Origin: Haloechinothrix alba
GTDB taxonomy: Bacteria; Actinomycetota; Actinomycetes; Mycobacteriales; Pseudonocardiaceae
Reading direction: 5' to 3'
Length of the DNA stretch: 64,000 nucleotides
Assembly (NCBI RefSeq): GCF_900188115.1
Contig: NZ_FZNW01000005.1
Span: 186,001 to 250,000, forward strand
Shown: one piece after another, positions 44,125 through 52,403 of the stretch
Layout: each line of letters opens with the position of its first letter
Position numbering within the stretch: position 1 is the first letter of the stretch
Program-made: the position numbers and the translations under genes
The notes under the pieces: model-generated
What the model was told of the DNA's origin: nothing
Seen by the model: the letters and a program-made list of their open reading frames with translations, nothing else
Databases searched by the model: none

Positions 44125-44773
44125 GATGCCCGACATCGGGATGTCGAACCGCTGCGGCTCACCGGCGGCCCGGTGTCGGTGTCCTGGCCCTTCAGGTACC
44201 TGGCGAACCAGTCGAGGATGGCCGCGTCGAGGAAGGCGCGGTCGTCCGCGTCGGCATAGCTGTCCGGGCAGGAGACGTGCCCGCTGCAGAAGGCGACCAG
44301 TCGCGCCGGTGCCCGGTCGCGCACGTGGTCGAAGTTGCCGACCGCCTCGGTGAGGTCGAACAGCGTGTCCACGCTGCCCTGCATGACAAGCGACGGCACC
44401 GCAACCGGATTCGCCTCGCCGTAGCGGGCGTTACTGCTGCGCCCGAAGAAGTCCACGGACTCGCCGGACAGCTGGTTGGTGGCCGCGCCCTCCACCTGCG
44501 CCTGGTGGATCCGCAGGTGCAGCCCACCGGCCTGGGGGCCTGCCGGGTTGCGGGGGTCGAGCCCTTCACCACGAGCCGCCGGCACCCCGACCACGTAGAG
44601 CAACTCCGCCCAGCCGAAGTTGAGCCCCCGGTCATCCCGATCACCGGGTCGGCGCACGTCCCGTCCGCGGCGCGACCGCTCTCGCAGGCGAGGCGTGCGG
44701 CGACGCCGGGCTCGGTGGCCAGCCAGTCGATCAACGCGCTGGCGTCCCGGCCTTCCTTGCCTGGCTTGAGCAC
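44125..44773 (-). pseudogene. Broken S15/CocE-type hydrolase gene
   Basis: One minus frame has LKPGKEGRDASALIDWLA and DPVIGMTGGS, the approach to and start of a nucleophile elbow. After the Ser the match moves to another frame (LNFGWAELLYVVG, then SLVMQGSVDTLFDLTEAVGNF and FCSGHVSCPDSYADADD). The segment normally between these parts is gone. N-terminus and C-terminal domain are also missing. It is a deleted, frameshifted relic. Confidence 0.65.
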
Positions 44774-45001
44774 ATGACGCCGACCAGCAGTGCTGTGCGT
44801 GGGCGCAACGCAAGCCTCCCGTGCTCCTCGCTACCGGGCCTTGCCCGTGCCTAACGACCCGGCGTCTTCCGGGGCACGGGTCCGTTCCGGATTCCCGGTA
44901 CCGGTGGTGCGATTGCGCGGCGCCGAACACGCTGGTACTCACCGATGCAGAGCCATCACACGTCACACGCACGCCACCGTCATCGATTCCCGGGAGCCGC
45001 C

Positions 45002-45259
45002 GTGACCACCGCAGCGAACCATTACCGAGACGCAGGCTTCGAGTTCCACAACGCCTACGAGGCACGCGAACGGGGCCACCAGGAGCAGGCCGCGTTCCGC
45101 ATGCGCATGTCCGAGTGGCACCAGCGGCAGGCCAGGCTACGGATCGACGCCCTGCGGCTGCTTGCCGAGAGCGATACCTCGTATGCCGGCATCCTCCGCA
45201 CCGAGCAGGACGCGCTTGCCCGGTTGCTGGCGGATGAGCATTCCGGCCTGCCCGACTGA
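45002..45259 (+). CDS. Small helical hypothetical protein
   Basis: 85 aa from a GTG with GGGAG five bases upstream. The sequence is charged and helical: NHYRDAGFEFHNAYEARERG, HQEQAAFRMRMSEWHQRQ, RTEQDALARLLADEHSG. No membrane span or known domain. The frame is open upstream to 44945 but without a binding site. Its 226-bp upstream region shows no other gene. It ends 47 bp before the reductase gene on the same strand. Confidence 0.55.
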   Translation: MTTAANHYRDAGFEFHNAYEARERGHQEQAAFRMRMSEWHQRQARLRIDALRLLAESDTSYAGILRTEQDALARLLADEHSGLPD

Positions 45260-45293
45260 GCCGCGGCCACGCGGACGACAGGTGCCGGTTGGG

Positions 45294-45299
45294 TAAGGT
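45294..45299 (+). promoter_or_regulatory. -10 element of a probable leaderless reductase transcript
   Basis: TAAGGT followed by seven bases and the GTG at 45307. Confidence 0.5.
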
Positions 45300-45306
45300 G
45301 TCACGC

Positions 45307-46197
45307 GTGAGCACGACGACCGTGGGATTCATCGGGCTCGGCATCATGGGCGGGCCCATGGCCGCGAACCTGCTCGCGGCGGGCTTCGACGTGATCGGGT
45401 ACAACCGGAGCCTGCCCGCGCGGCAGCGGCTCGCCGACCGGGGCGGCCACGCGGCAGCCTCGGTCGCGGAAGTGGCAGGTGTCGCCGACGTCGTCGTCAC
45501 GATGCTGCCCGATGCCGAGGCTGTCGAGGCTGTCACGCTCGGCGCCGACGGCATCCTCGCCAACGCGCGTCCCGGCACACTGCACATCGACTGCAGCACC
45601 ATCGCGCCGGAGGCGGCGCGAACCATCTTCGGCCGGGCAGCCGACCGGGAGGTCGGTGCACTCGATGCCCCGGTCAGCGGCGGGGACCAGGGCGCTGCCG
45701 AGGCGAGCTTGTCGATCATGGTGGGTGGCAGGGAGACCGACTTCCGCGCGGCAAGGCCGGTGCTCGACGCGATGGGGCGCACGGTCGTGCACGTCGGTCC
45801 GGCAGGCACCGGGCAGACGGTCAAGGCCGCCAACCAGCTCGTCGTGGCCGGGATGATCCAGGCAGTGGCGGAGGGGATCGTCTTCCTCGACGCGCACGGG
45901 GTAGACACCGAAGCCGCGGTCCGGGTGCTCTCCGGAGGGCTGGCGGGTAACGCCGTGCTGGACCGCAAGGCCGGCGGGATGCTCCGACGCGACTTCACCC
46001 CCGGCGGACGCCTCGAGTTGCACCACAAGGATCTCGGTATCGCCCAGGACGCGGCCCGCGAGGTCGGCGCGGCCATCCCGGCGGGAGCGACCGTGGCACA
46101 GCTGATGGGGGCCATGGTCGCGCGAGGTGATGGGGCGCTGGATCACTCGGCGCTACTCACCCTCGTCGAGGAGCTCTCCGGTCGCGGCGAGCAGTGA
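45307..46197 (+). CDS. 3-hydroxyisobutyrate dehydrogenase / tartronate semialdehyde reductase family protein
   Basis: 296 aa. Rossmann motif GFIGLGIMGGPMAANL near the N-terminus; substrate motif DAPVSGGDQGAAEASLSIMVGG; catalytic lysine in GQTVKAANQLVVAGMIQAVAE. This is the beta-hydroxyacid dehydrogenase family; wording is closest to 2-hydroxy-3-oxopropionate reductases (GlxR), but substrate is not certain. The GTG start has a -10 hexamer ending seven bases upstream, so it is probably leaderless. Its TGA overlaps the GTG of the ClC gene, so the two are coupled. Confidence 0.85.
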   Translation: MSTTTVGFIGLGIMGGPMAANLLAAGFDVIGYNRSLPARQRLADRGGHAAASVAEVAGVADVVVTMLPDAEAVEAVTLGADGILANARPGTLHIDCSTIAPEAARTIFGRAADREVGALDAPVSGGDQGAAEASLSIMVGGRETDFRAARPVLDAMGRTVVHVGPAGTGQTVKAANQLVVAGMIQAVAEGIVFLDAHGVDTEAAVRVLSGGLAGNAVLDRKAGGMLRRDFTPGGRLELHHKDLGIAQDAAREVGAAIPAGATVAQLMGAMVARGDGALDHSALLTLVEELSGRGEQ

Positions 46198-47537
46198 CCC
46201 TCGCGCGCGCTGCGCGCCGCGCAGGCATCCTCCTCGCGCTCAGCGTGCTGGTCGGCGCCCTCGCCGGCATGGCTGCCACCGCTTTTCTGTCGCTGACCAC
46301 CATCTTCACCAAGGCACTGACCGGGCAGGGCGACTACGGAACCTCCGGGCAGGCGTCCCACCCGCTCCTGCCGGGGCTCGGCCCCTGGTTCCTCCTGGCG
46401 GTGCCCGTGCTGGCCGGTCTCCTCTACGGCCCGCTGATCCCCCTGCTCGCCCCGAACTCGGCAGGCCGGGGCGTCTCCGGGCAGGGGATCTCCGAGGTCA
46501 TGCACGTCGTGGATACGCGGGCATCCGCCATGTCGACGCGGGAAACCGCCGTGAAGGTGTTCGCCTCCACGCTGTGCATCGCCGGTGGCGGCTCGGTCGG
46601 CTCGGTGGGCCCTGTCGCACACCTCGGCAGCGCGCTCGGCGCGGCCCTGTGCAGGGTCACCCGGCAGCCGTGGTCCACCCTGCGGCCGCTGCTCGCCGGG
46701 GGTGCCGCGGGCGGCCTCGCCGGTGTGCTCGGCGCGCCGATCGCCGCGCCGGTCTTCGCTCTCGAGCTGGTCCTGCGCCGGTTCAGCGTGGTCGCCCTGG
46801 CTGTCTCGGCGCTGGCGGGCGTCACCTCGAACGCGGTCGCGCGCGCCGTCGGCGGGGAAATCTCCGTGTTCAGCCCACCCGAGCTGACCCCGCACGGCTC
46901 GGCGGACTACCTGCTGTTCGTGCTCGCCGGGATCGTCGTCGGGGCGGCGGGAATGCTGTTCGTCCGGGTGCTGTACCTGGTCGAGGACGCGTGTGACTGG
47001 GTGTGGCGGTGGCCGCAGTGGCTGCGTCCCGCCGCGGGCGGCCTGCTGCTCGGCACGCTGCTGCTCGCGGTTCCGGAGCTGTACGGGGTCGGCGACCTCG
47101 TCACGGGCACCGTGCTCGACGGCCACTACGCGCTCGGCTTCCTTGTCGTCCTGCTGCTCGGCAAGATCCTGGCGACCAGTCTCAGTTTCGGCATCGGCGG
47201 GTACGGCGGGGTATTCGGCCCGATGCTGTTCATCGGCGCGGCAGCCGGAGTCGCGGTAACCGAGGCCACGGCCATGACACTGCCCCATTTCACCGCCTCA
47301 ACGTGGCTGTACGGCCTGATCGGGATGGCGGCCGCGCTCGCGGCCGCGGCTCGCGCCCCGGCGACGGCTGTCGTCCTGGCCGCCGAGCTGGCAGGCGACC
47401 CGGCGGTTCTGCTACCGGCCGGTACAGCGGTCCTCGCGGCCACCCTGACCGGCCGCGCCCTCAGCAGGGAAACGATCTTCACCCTCGACCTGCGCCGCCA
47501 GGGACTGAGACCGGACGGGACTCGACCGACCGGGTGA
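46194..47537 (+). CDS. ClC-family chloride channel/transporter lacking the gating glutamate
   Basis: 447 aa, about ten to twelve membrane helices. ClC selectivity motifs: GGGSVGSVGPVAHLGSALG in the first half, GVLGAPIAAPVFALEL, and GYGGVFGPMLFIGAAAG in the second. In ClC proteins the first motif is normally GxEGP with a gating Glu; here it reads SVGP, so that residue is Val. No cytosolic CBS domains. Such substitutions are known to change proton-coupled exchange. The GTG start overlaps the upstream reductase stop (GTGA). Confidence 0.85.
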   Translation: MTLARAARRAGILLALSVLVGALAGMAATAFLSLTTIFTKALTGQGDYGTSGQASHPLLPGLGPWFLLAVPVLAGLLYGPLIPLLAPNSAGRGVSGQGISEVMHVVDTRASAMSTRETAVKVFASTLCIAGGGSVGSVGPVAHLGSALGAALCRVTRQPWSTLRPLLAGGAAGGLAGVLGAPIAAPVFALELVLRRFSVVALAVSALAGVTSNAVARAVGGEISVFSPPELTPHGSADYLLFVLAGIVVGAAGMLFVRVLYLVEDACDWVWRWPQWLRPAAGGLLLGTLLLAVPELYGVGDLVTGTVLDGHYALGFLVVLLLGKILATSLSFGIGGYGGVFGPMLFIGAAAGVAVTEATAMTLPHFTASTWLYGLIGMAAALAAAARAPATAVVLAAELAGDPAVLLPAGTAVLAATLTGRALSRETIFTLDLRRQGLRPDGTRPTG

Positions 47538-47641
47538 AAGCGGCGGAATCACCGCACGTCGCGTCATGCTCACGCGCGCGGCACGTCCCATCGACGTGTC
47601 ACCGGCGAGGAGCATCGCCGCAACATCGAGGAGTGGTGACC

Positions 47642-47938
47642 GTGACCGCCACCGAGCCAACAGGAGACCTACCCACCCACCGCGACAGGGCCATCCTTGC
47701 AGCGGTCCGCGCCGGTCGCGTGGAGCTGACCTGCAGCTCCGAACCCGACCTGTTCATCGACGGGCTGTACTGCTCCGACCAGCGAAGCGCACACCGCCTC
47801 GTGCACGCCGGCCTGATCACCAGCGAGACGTCCGGCGATCCGGGATCGCGTGTCGCCGCGGTCCTGACCGCGCGCGGCTCCGCGGTGCTCGCCGAACGGC
47901 AGGACCCGGGCTCGACAGGCGACGGCGACGCGGCATGA
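47642..47938 (+). CDS. Small winged-helix-like hypothetical protein
   Basis: 98 aa. AILAAVRAGRVELTCSSEPDL, then CSDQRSAHRLVHAGLITSE and SRVAAVLTARGSAVLAE. The layout (helices, recognition-type HAGLI turn, beta wing) matches the 90-aa protein at 24702-24974, which suggests paralogues. GTG at 47642 lies eight bases after GAGGAG; other GTGs at 47633 and 47636 overlap the binding site. It converges with the SDR gene, 39 bp between stops. Function unknown. Confidence 0.65.
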   Translation: MTATEPTGDLPTHRDRAILAAVRAGRVELTCSSEPDLFIDGLYCSDQRSAHRLVHAGLITSETSGDPGSRVAAVLTARGSAVLAERQDPGSTGDGDAA

Positions 47939-47977
47939 CACGCCCACACCCACGACGCCGCCGCCGTGTGCGCCGCC

Positions 47978-48814
47978 TCAGCGGTGCGGCGTGCCGTGGC
48001 CGGCGAGCACAGCGCGGTAGCCCTCCCGGTAGGTCGGGTACTCGAACGTGAACCCGCTTGCCACGAGCCGGTCGTTACGGAAGCGCTTGCCGCGTGACGA
48101 GCCTGCTCGCTGCAGCTCCGGTAGTGGCACGTCCAGCTGCCCGGCAAGGAAACGCACGATCTCGCCCCGCTCGACCGGCGCGTGATCGGTCCCGAGACAG
48201 ACGGCTGCCGGCCGTTCCGCCCGGGTGGTCAGGTGCACGATCGCGGCAGCGGCGTCGTCCCGGTGTATCCGGTTGGTGTAGCTCGCCGCGTTGGACACGG
48301 GCACACCCTCCCGCACCCGGTCGAGCAAGGCGCCGCGCCCGGGCCCGTACAGGCCTGCCAGCCGCAGCACGATGGAGCCGGGAACCCGATCGTGCAGCAT
48401 CCGTTCGGCCTCGACGAGCACGGACCCGGTCGCCGAGGCCGGTTCCGCCCGCGTGTCCTCGTCGACCCAGCTCCCGTCGTCGACACCGTAGACCGAGGTC
48501 GAGGACACCAGCAGCACGCGACTCGGCCGCGCGCCCGCACGGTCCACTCCGGCCAGCGTGTTCGCGAGACCATCCACATAGGTCGACCGGTACCCGTCCT
48601 CCGTACGCCGGTCGGCGGTCACGACGATCACCACGATGTCGGTGTCCCCGGGAACCTCGGGAACCTCGCAGGTGAGGTCCACCGACCGGCCTTCGACGGC
48701 CGTCGGGAGGCGCGCGGGCGAGCGGCGCAGCGCGACCACCCGGCGACCGGTCGCCGCGAACCGCAAAGCGGCTTCCGTCCCGAGGTCGCCACACCCGGCA
48801 AGCAGCACGCTCAT
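47978..48814 (-). CDS. NAD-dependent epimerase/dehydratase-like SDR protein
   Basis: 278 aa. Compact N-terminal Rossmann motif LLAGCGDLGTEAALRFAATG; SSTSVYGVDDGSWVDEDT contains the Ser and Tyr of the extended SDR site, but the usual YxxxK is not evident (the expected Lys is replaced around SVLVEAERML). This matches the atypical YeeZ-type SDRs of unknown substrate. The ATG at 48812-48814 has AAAGGAA upstream. Cytosolic. Confidence 0.78.
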   Translation of the reverse strand: MSVLLAGCGDLGTEAALRFAATGRRVVALRRSPARLPTAVEGRSVDLTCEVPEVPGDTDIVVIVVTADRRTEDGYRSTYVDGLANTLAGVDRAGARPSRVLLVSSTSVYGVDDGSWVDEDTRAEPASATGSVLVEAERMLHDRVPGSIVLRLAGLYGPGRGALLDRVREGVPVSNAASYTNRIHRDDAAAAIVHLTTRAERPAAVCLGTDHAPVERGEIVRFLAGQLDVPLPELQRAGSSRGKRFRNDRLVASGFTFEYPTYREGYRAVLAGHGTPHR

Positions 48815-49146
48815 GGTCGGTGTTCCTTTCGCCTCACGTGACGGCGCGTTCCAGGGCCCAGCGAGACGACGCCGCCCACCGCCGGCACACATCCTGCCGC
48901 CCGCAACACCGTATGCCAGCGGCGCCATCCGGCCGTACGCGCCTTCCGGTCGAGCTGCCTGTGATCGGCGACATCGCCGAGGGCTGGGCCAGGAGCTGAC
49001 AGGGCGCGCTCCCCTGCCGATCGCTCAACCTGCTGGAACGTGCGTGACCTCCTACGATAAGGGTGGAGCGCGGACATCGCGCCCGTGCTCCACCGAGGCT
49101 CCGTTCCACCGGCAGGGACGGACGAACCGCTCAGGAGGGATATCGA
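48815..49146. other. 332-bp divergent intergenic region
   Basis: No convincing gene. A minus-strand frame of 88 codons (48811-49077) ends in an ATGA overlap with the SDR start but has no ribosome binding site or recognised domain. On the plus strand TACGAT at 49053-49058 may be the -10 of the AMIN-like lipoprotein gene, giving a leader of about 80 nt. Confidence 0.45.
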
Positions 49147-49770
49147 TTGCGCCTGAGATCCACCCTCGCGGCGTCGGCGACGATCGCGTTGTTGCTCGGC
49201 GCCTGCGCACAGAGTGAACGTGAGCAGGCCGTACCCGCATCACCACCCGACGAGGCAACGCAGTCCAGCGAGGCAGCGTCGTCCGGCGAGGAGGGCACCA
49301 CCCCGTTCACCTTCGGTTCCGGGACCGATCAGCAGGCAGCCGCCGGTGCCGGGCCCATGATCGTGGTCACCGATGTCCGGATGGGCAGCCACGACGGCTT
49401 CGACCGTCTCGTGTTCGACATCGGCGGGGACGGCGAGGCCGGCTGGGACGTGGCCTACACCGACGACCCCCGCACCCAGGGGAAGGGCGAGAAGGTCGAG
49501 GTCGACGGCGATGCCGTGCTCGCGATCTCGATCCGCAACGTCGCCATGCCCACCGATGAGGAGGCGGTGCCTGCGGGGGTCGAACCATGGGACGGCCCGG
49601 AACGCCTCGACGGACCCGAGGGCGGCCACATCGTCGAGGTCGTCGAGGACACAGTGTTCGAGGGCAGGCACCTGTTCCACGTCGGGCTGGACAGCGAGGT
49701 GCCGTTCACGGTCCAGCGCCTGGAGGACCCCCAACGAGTGGTGATCGACTTCCTCCTCGAGGAGGCGTGA
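49147..49770 (+). CDS. AMIN-like domain lipoprotein
   Basis: 207 aa. Signal peptide with lipobox LLLGAC, an acidic Ser/Glu/Ala linker (residues about 22-65), then an AMIN-like beta domain: MIVVTDVRMGSHDGFDRLVFD near residue 75 and the ending PFTVQRLEDPQRVVIDFL. Domains of this type are cell-surface and may bind cell-wall glycans. The start is a TTG at 49147 preceded by CAGGAGGGATATCGA; no better start is available. Function unknown. Confidence 0.8.
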   Translation: MRLRSTLAASATIALLLGACAQSEREQAVPASPPDEATQSSEAASSGEEGTTPFTFGSGTDQQAAAGAGPMIVVTDVRMGSHDGFDRLVFDIGGDGEAGWDVAYTDDPRTQGKGEKVEVDGDAVLAISIRNVAMPTDEEAVPAGVEPWDGPERLDGPEGGHIVEVVEDTVFEGRHLFHVGLDSEVPFTVQRLEDPQRVVIDFLLEEA

Positions 49771-49788
49771 GCACGAGGCGCGGGTCCG

Positions 49789-49876
49789 TCACGCCTCATC
49801 GGCTGCCGAACCACCGACGACATCGGACTCCGGTTCGCGCGGGGCTGCACTCGGGACGAACTCGAAGTGCACGGTC
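49789..49876 (-). pseudogene. Out-of-frame tail of the PPOX domain
   Basis: In another minus frame the sequence after the upstream stop reads LRRKTGRTVHFEFVPSAAPRE to a TGA at 49789-49791. It resembles the closing strand of PPOX-type F420-dependent oxidoreductases and shows that the gene upstream lost the middle of this domain together with its frame. Confidence 0.5.
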
Positions 49877-50383
49877 CTACCGGTCTTGCGGCGCAGCACG
49901 CGGCGTGCCGTCCGCCCGGTAGGTCGTCACGTTGACGGTCTTCTGCCGGAGGAATCGCTCCAACGTGGGCTCGGTGGACACCGACACGGCACCGAGGACG
50001 GAACCGAGCTGTCGCACTCGCAGCACCAGCGCGACGGCGACCGCCACCGAGACCGCTGCCAGTGCCCACGCCTGCCAGGCGAAGCCGCCATGGGACAGAT
50101 CGATGACGTGGTTGACGACATGCAGGGTGTTCGCGACGAACAACGCGGCAAGCGCCGTCGCGAGCGCATCCGCCCAGATCAGCGCAAGCAGCACCATCAC
50201 CCCGATACCGATCTGGAACGCACCGAGGTCATGGAGGAAGTGCTCGTGGTGGCCGAAGTTCGCGAACGCGGCGAAGGACCGCGTGCCCGCCAACGACCAG
50301 ACCCCGGCCGCCAGCATCGCCAGCCCCGCCAGCGCGCTCACGAGGGTGACAACGCGCCTCGACCTCGCATCCGCCTCAGCCAT
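49877..50383 (-). CDS. Truncated membrane/PPOX fusion protein
   Basis: 168 aa. Residues about 10-125 form four membrane spans (VVTLVSALAGLAMLAAGVW, FLHDLGAFQIGIGVMVLLAL, ALAALFVANTLHVVNHVIDL and AWALAAVSVAVAVALVL), with His residues in FGHHEHFLHD. Residues 140-165 start a PPOX F420-dependent oxidoreductase domain (LERFLRQKTVNVTTYRADGT), but the frame ends after about 25 residues of it. The rest of the domain appears only as an out-of-frame tail. The membrane half may still be made; the oxidoreductase cannot be active. Confidence 0.65.
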   Translation of the reverse strand: MAEADARSRRVVTLVSALAGLAMLAAGVWSLAGTRSFAAFANFGHHEHFLHDLGAFQIGIGVMVLLALIWADALATALAALFVANTLHVVNHVIDLSHGGFAWQAWALAAVSVAVAVALVLRVRQLGSVLGAVSVSTEPTLERFLRQKTVNVTTYRADGTPRAAPQDR

Positions 50384-50494
50384 GTCGATCCGCCTCCGGC
50401 TGTCTCGTGGAACCCTGTGTATCCAGAAGACGAGCCGGGGACCGTGGGTGTGACAGCGCCCGCGTCACGAGCGCGAGCGAGCGGGTCCCGGCCG

Positions 50495-50905
50495 TCAGCC
50501 GCCTGTCGTGATCAGCTCGTCGAGCAGGTCGGTGACGTGGCGGTCGATGCGGTCCCGGATGCCTCGCACCACGTCGACGGGTTGGCCTGCCGGGTCGTCG
50601 AGCTGCCAGTCGAGGTAGCGCTTGCCGGGGTAGACGGGGCAGGAGTCACCGCATCCCATGGTGATCACGACGTCGGCGGCCTCCACGGACTCCGGCGTGA
50701 GCCGCTTCGGAGATGCCTGGGTGAGGTCGATACCCAGCTCGGCCATGGCGTCGACGACGGCCGGGTTGATGTCGCTCGCCGGGGCGGTTCCTGCCGAGCG
50801 GACCGTCACCCGCCCCCGGGCGCGGTGCTCGAGCAGCGCCGCGGCCATCTGGGAACGGCCCGCGTTGTGCACGCAGACGAACAGGACCTCGGGTGTTGCG
50901 GTCAA
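50495..50905 (-). CDS. arsC: Arsenate reductase, LMW-phosphatase family
   Basis: 136 aa. Active-site P-loop FVCVHNAGRSQMA (CX5R type) at residues about 9-20, the second cysteine in TMGCGDSCP and the DxP-like LDWQLDDPAGQP. Reduces arsenate to arsenite so that Acr3 can export it. Start is a TTG that overlaps the acr3 stop (TTGA) with GGAGG just upstream. Third gene of arsR-acr3-arsC. In actinobacteria these enzymes may draw electrons from mycothiol/mycoredoxin or thioredoxin. Confidence 0.88.
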   Translation of the reverse strand: MTATPEVLFVCVHNAGRSQMAAALLEHRARGRVTVRSAGTAPASDINPAVVDAMAELGIDLTQASPKRLTPESVEAADVVITMGCGDSCPVYPGKRYLDWQLDDPAGQPVDVVRGIRDRIDRHVTDLLDELITTGG

Positions 50906-52017
50906 CGCTCCTCCTCGACTCGCACGGACGTCCCGGACATGTGCTGTGCCTGCGGGAAGTACCTGCGCGCCCACAGCGAGACGTAGACGAGGCCGACAAG
51001 CACAGGTACCTCGACCAGCGGGCCGACCACCCCCGCGAGGGCCTGGCCCGATGTGATGCCGAACGTCGCGATGGACACCGCGATGGCCAGCTCGAAGTTG
51101 TTGCCCGCCGCGGTGAACGCCAGCGCCACCGCACGCTCGTAGCGCAGCCGCAGCAACCGGCCGAGCACCAGCGAGCCTGCCCACATCAGGGCGAAGTAGC
51201 CCAGCAGCGGCGCGGCGATGCGCGCCACGTCCAGCGGGGCGCCGGTGATCGCCTCGCCCTGCATGGCGAACAGCAGCACGATCGTGAACAGCAGGCCGTA
51301 CAGGCCCAGCGGCCCGATCCGGGGCAGGAACCGCTCCTCGTACCAGGCGCGCCCCCTGGCGCGCTCACCGAACCGGCGCGTCAGGTATCCGGCCACCAGC
51401 GGGATCCCCAGGAAGACAAGCACCGACCTGGCGATGTCACCGGTGGAGGCATCGATCCCGGTCTGCGGCAGCCCGAGCCACCCGGGCAGCACGGAGAGGT
51501 AGAACCATCCCAGCGCGGCGAAGGCCACGACCTGGAACAGCGAGTTCAGCGCCACCAGCACGGCTGCCGCCTCCCGGTCCCCGCGCGCGAGGTCGTTCCA
51601 CACGATGACCATCGCGATGCACCGCGCAAGGCCGACGATGATCAGTCCCGTGCGGAACTCCGGCAGGTCCGCAAGGAAGATCCAGGCGAGCGCGAACATC
51701 ACCGCGGGCCCCACCAGCCAGTTCAACACCAGCGAGGACACCAGCAGCCGCCTGTCGCCGGTGACCGTGTCCAGCCGGTCGTAGCGCACCTTCGCCAGCA
51801 CCGGGTACATCATCACCAGCAGCCCCAGCGCGATCGGCAGGGAGATCCCGTCGACCTGGACAGCGTCCAGCGCGGGCGCTAGACCCGGAACCCACCGGCC
51901 CGCGAGCAGCCCGGCCAGCATGGCCGCGCCGATCCACAGCGGCAGATACCGATCCAGCGTGGACAGTTCGGACGCGACGGCGTGCCCGGCACGGTCCTCG
52001 GTGGTTACGCCGGTCAC
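50902..52017 (-). CDS. acr3: Arsenite efflux transporter Acr3
   Basis: 371 aa, about ten membrane spans. Acr3 signatures: KVRYDRL near the end of span 2, GLARCIAMVIVWNDLA with the functional Cys, and FTAAGNNFELAIAVSIATFG in the C-terminal half. Exports arsenite. The GTG at 52015-52017 overlaps the arsR stop (GTGA). The open frame extends to 52095 within arsR but coupling supports this start. Confidence 0.93.
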   Translation of the reverse strand: MTGVTTEDRAGHAVASELSTLDRYLPLWIGAAMLAGLLAGRWVPGLAPALDAVQVDGISLPIALGLLVMMYPVLAKVRYDRLDTVTGDRRLLVSSLVLNWLVGPAVMFALAWIFLADLPEFRTGLIIVGLARCIAMVIVWNDLARGDREAAAVLVALNSLFQVVAFAALGWFYLSVLPGWLGLPQTGIDASTGDIARSVLVFLGIPLVAGYLTRRFGERARGRAWYEERFLPRIGPLGLYGLLFTIVLLFAMQGEAITGAPLDVARIAAPLLGYFALMWAGSLVLGRLLRLRYERAVALAFTAAGNNFELAIAVSIATFGITSGQALAGVVGPLVEVPVLVGLVYVSLWARRYFPQAQHMSGTSVRVEEER

Positions 52018-52367
52018 GCGGGCACCGCCCCGGCGGGCATCAGGACGTCGGCGATGGTGCGCAGCGTCTCCGGGCACACCCGGTAGTAGAGCCACGTGCC
52101 GCGCCGCTCCCGCTCGATCAGCCCGGCCTCGCGCAACACCTTGAGGTGGTGCGAGATCGTCGCGTCGGAGACGTCGAACGCCCCGGTCAGCTCACACACG
52201 CAGGCCTCGCCGTCTGCGCGGGAGGCGATCAGCGACAGCAGCCGTAACCGGGCGGGTTCGGCAACGGCCTTGAGCGTTCCCGCGAGCTGCCGCGCATGCT
52301 CCTCGCTCAGCGGCTCGCGCACCAGCGGCGAGTAACAGGACTCGCCCACACTTCCATTATTAGACAT
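52014..52367 (-). CDS. arsR: ArsR-family arsenic-responsive repressor
   Basis: 117 aa winged helix. The metalloid-binding motif ACVCEL (CxC) lies just before the DNA-recognition helix VSDATISHHLKVLREAGLI; CSP-type beta wing WLYYRV follows, with Cys next to it. Binding of arsenite releases DNA. First gene of arsR-acr3-arsC. The ATG lies seven bases after a -10 element, so the mRNA should be leaderless, and the operator repeats cover the start. Confidence 0.93.
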   Translation of the reverse strand: MSNNGSVGESCYSPLVREPLSEEHARQLAGTLKAVAEPARLRLLSLIASRADGEACVCELTGAFDVSDATISHHLKVLREAGLIERERRGTWLYYRVCPETLRTIADVLMPAGAVPA

Positions 52368-52403
52368 ACATCAAAATTGACATACATCTAAGTATCGCGT
52401 CAA
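52363..52403 (-). promoter_or_regulatory. ars promoter with paired operator repeats
   Basis: Minus strand: -35 TTGACG (52398-52403), 17-bp spacer, -10 TCAATT (52375-52380), seven bases to the arsR ATG. On the plus strand GACATACATC is repeated at 52363-52372 and 52379-52388, and the outer ends TTAGA and TCTAA are inverted. The repeats cover the -10 and the start codon. The -35 overlaps the stop codon of fbpC. Confidence 0.7.

Noticed and set aside
48811-49077. An 88-codon minus-strand frame ending ATGA over the SDR start
   Set aside because: The overlap is tempting, but there is no start with a ribosome binding site and no recognised domain.
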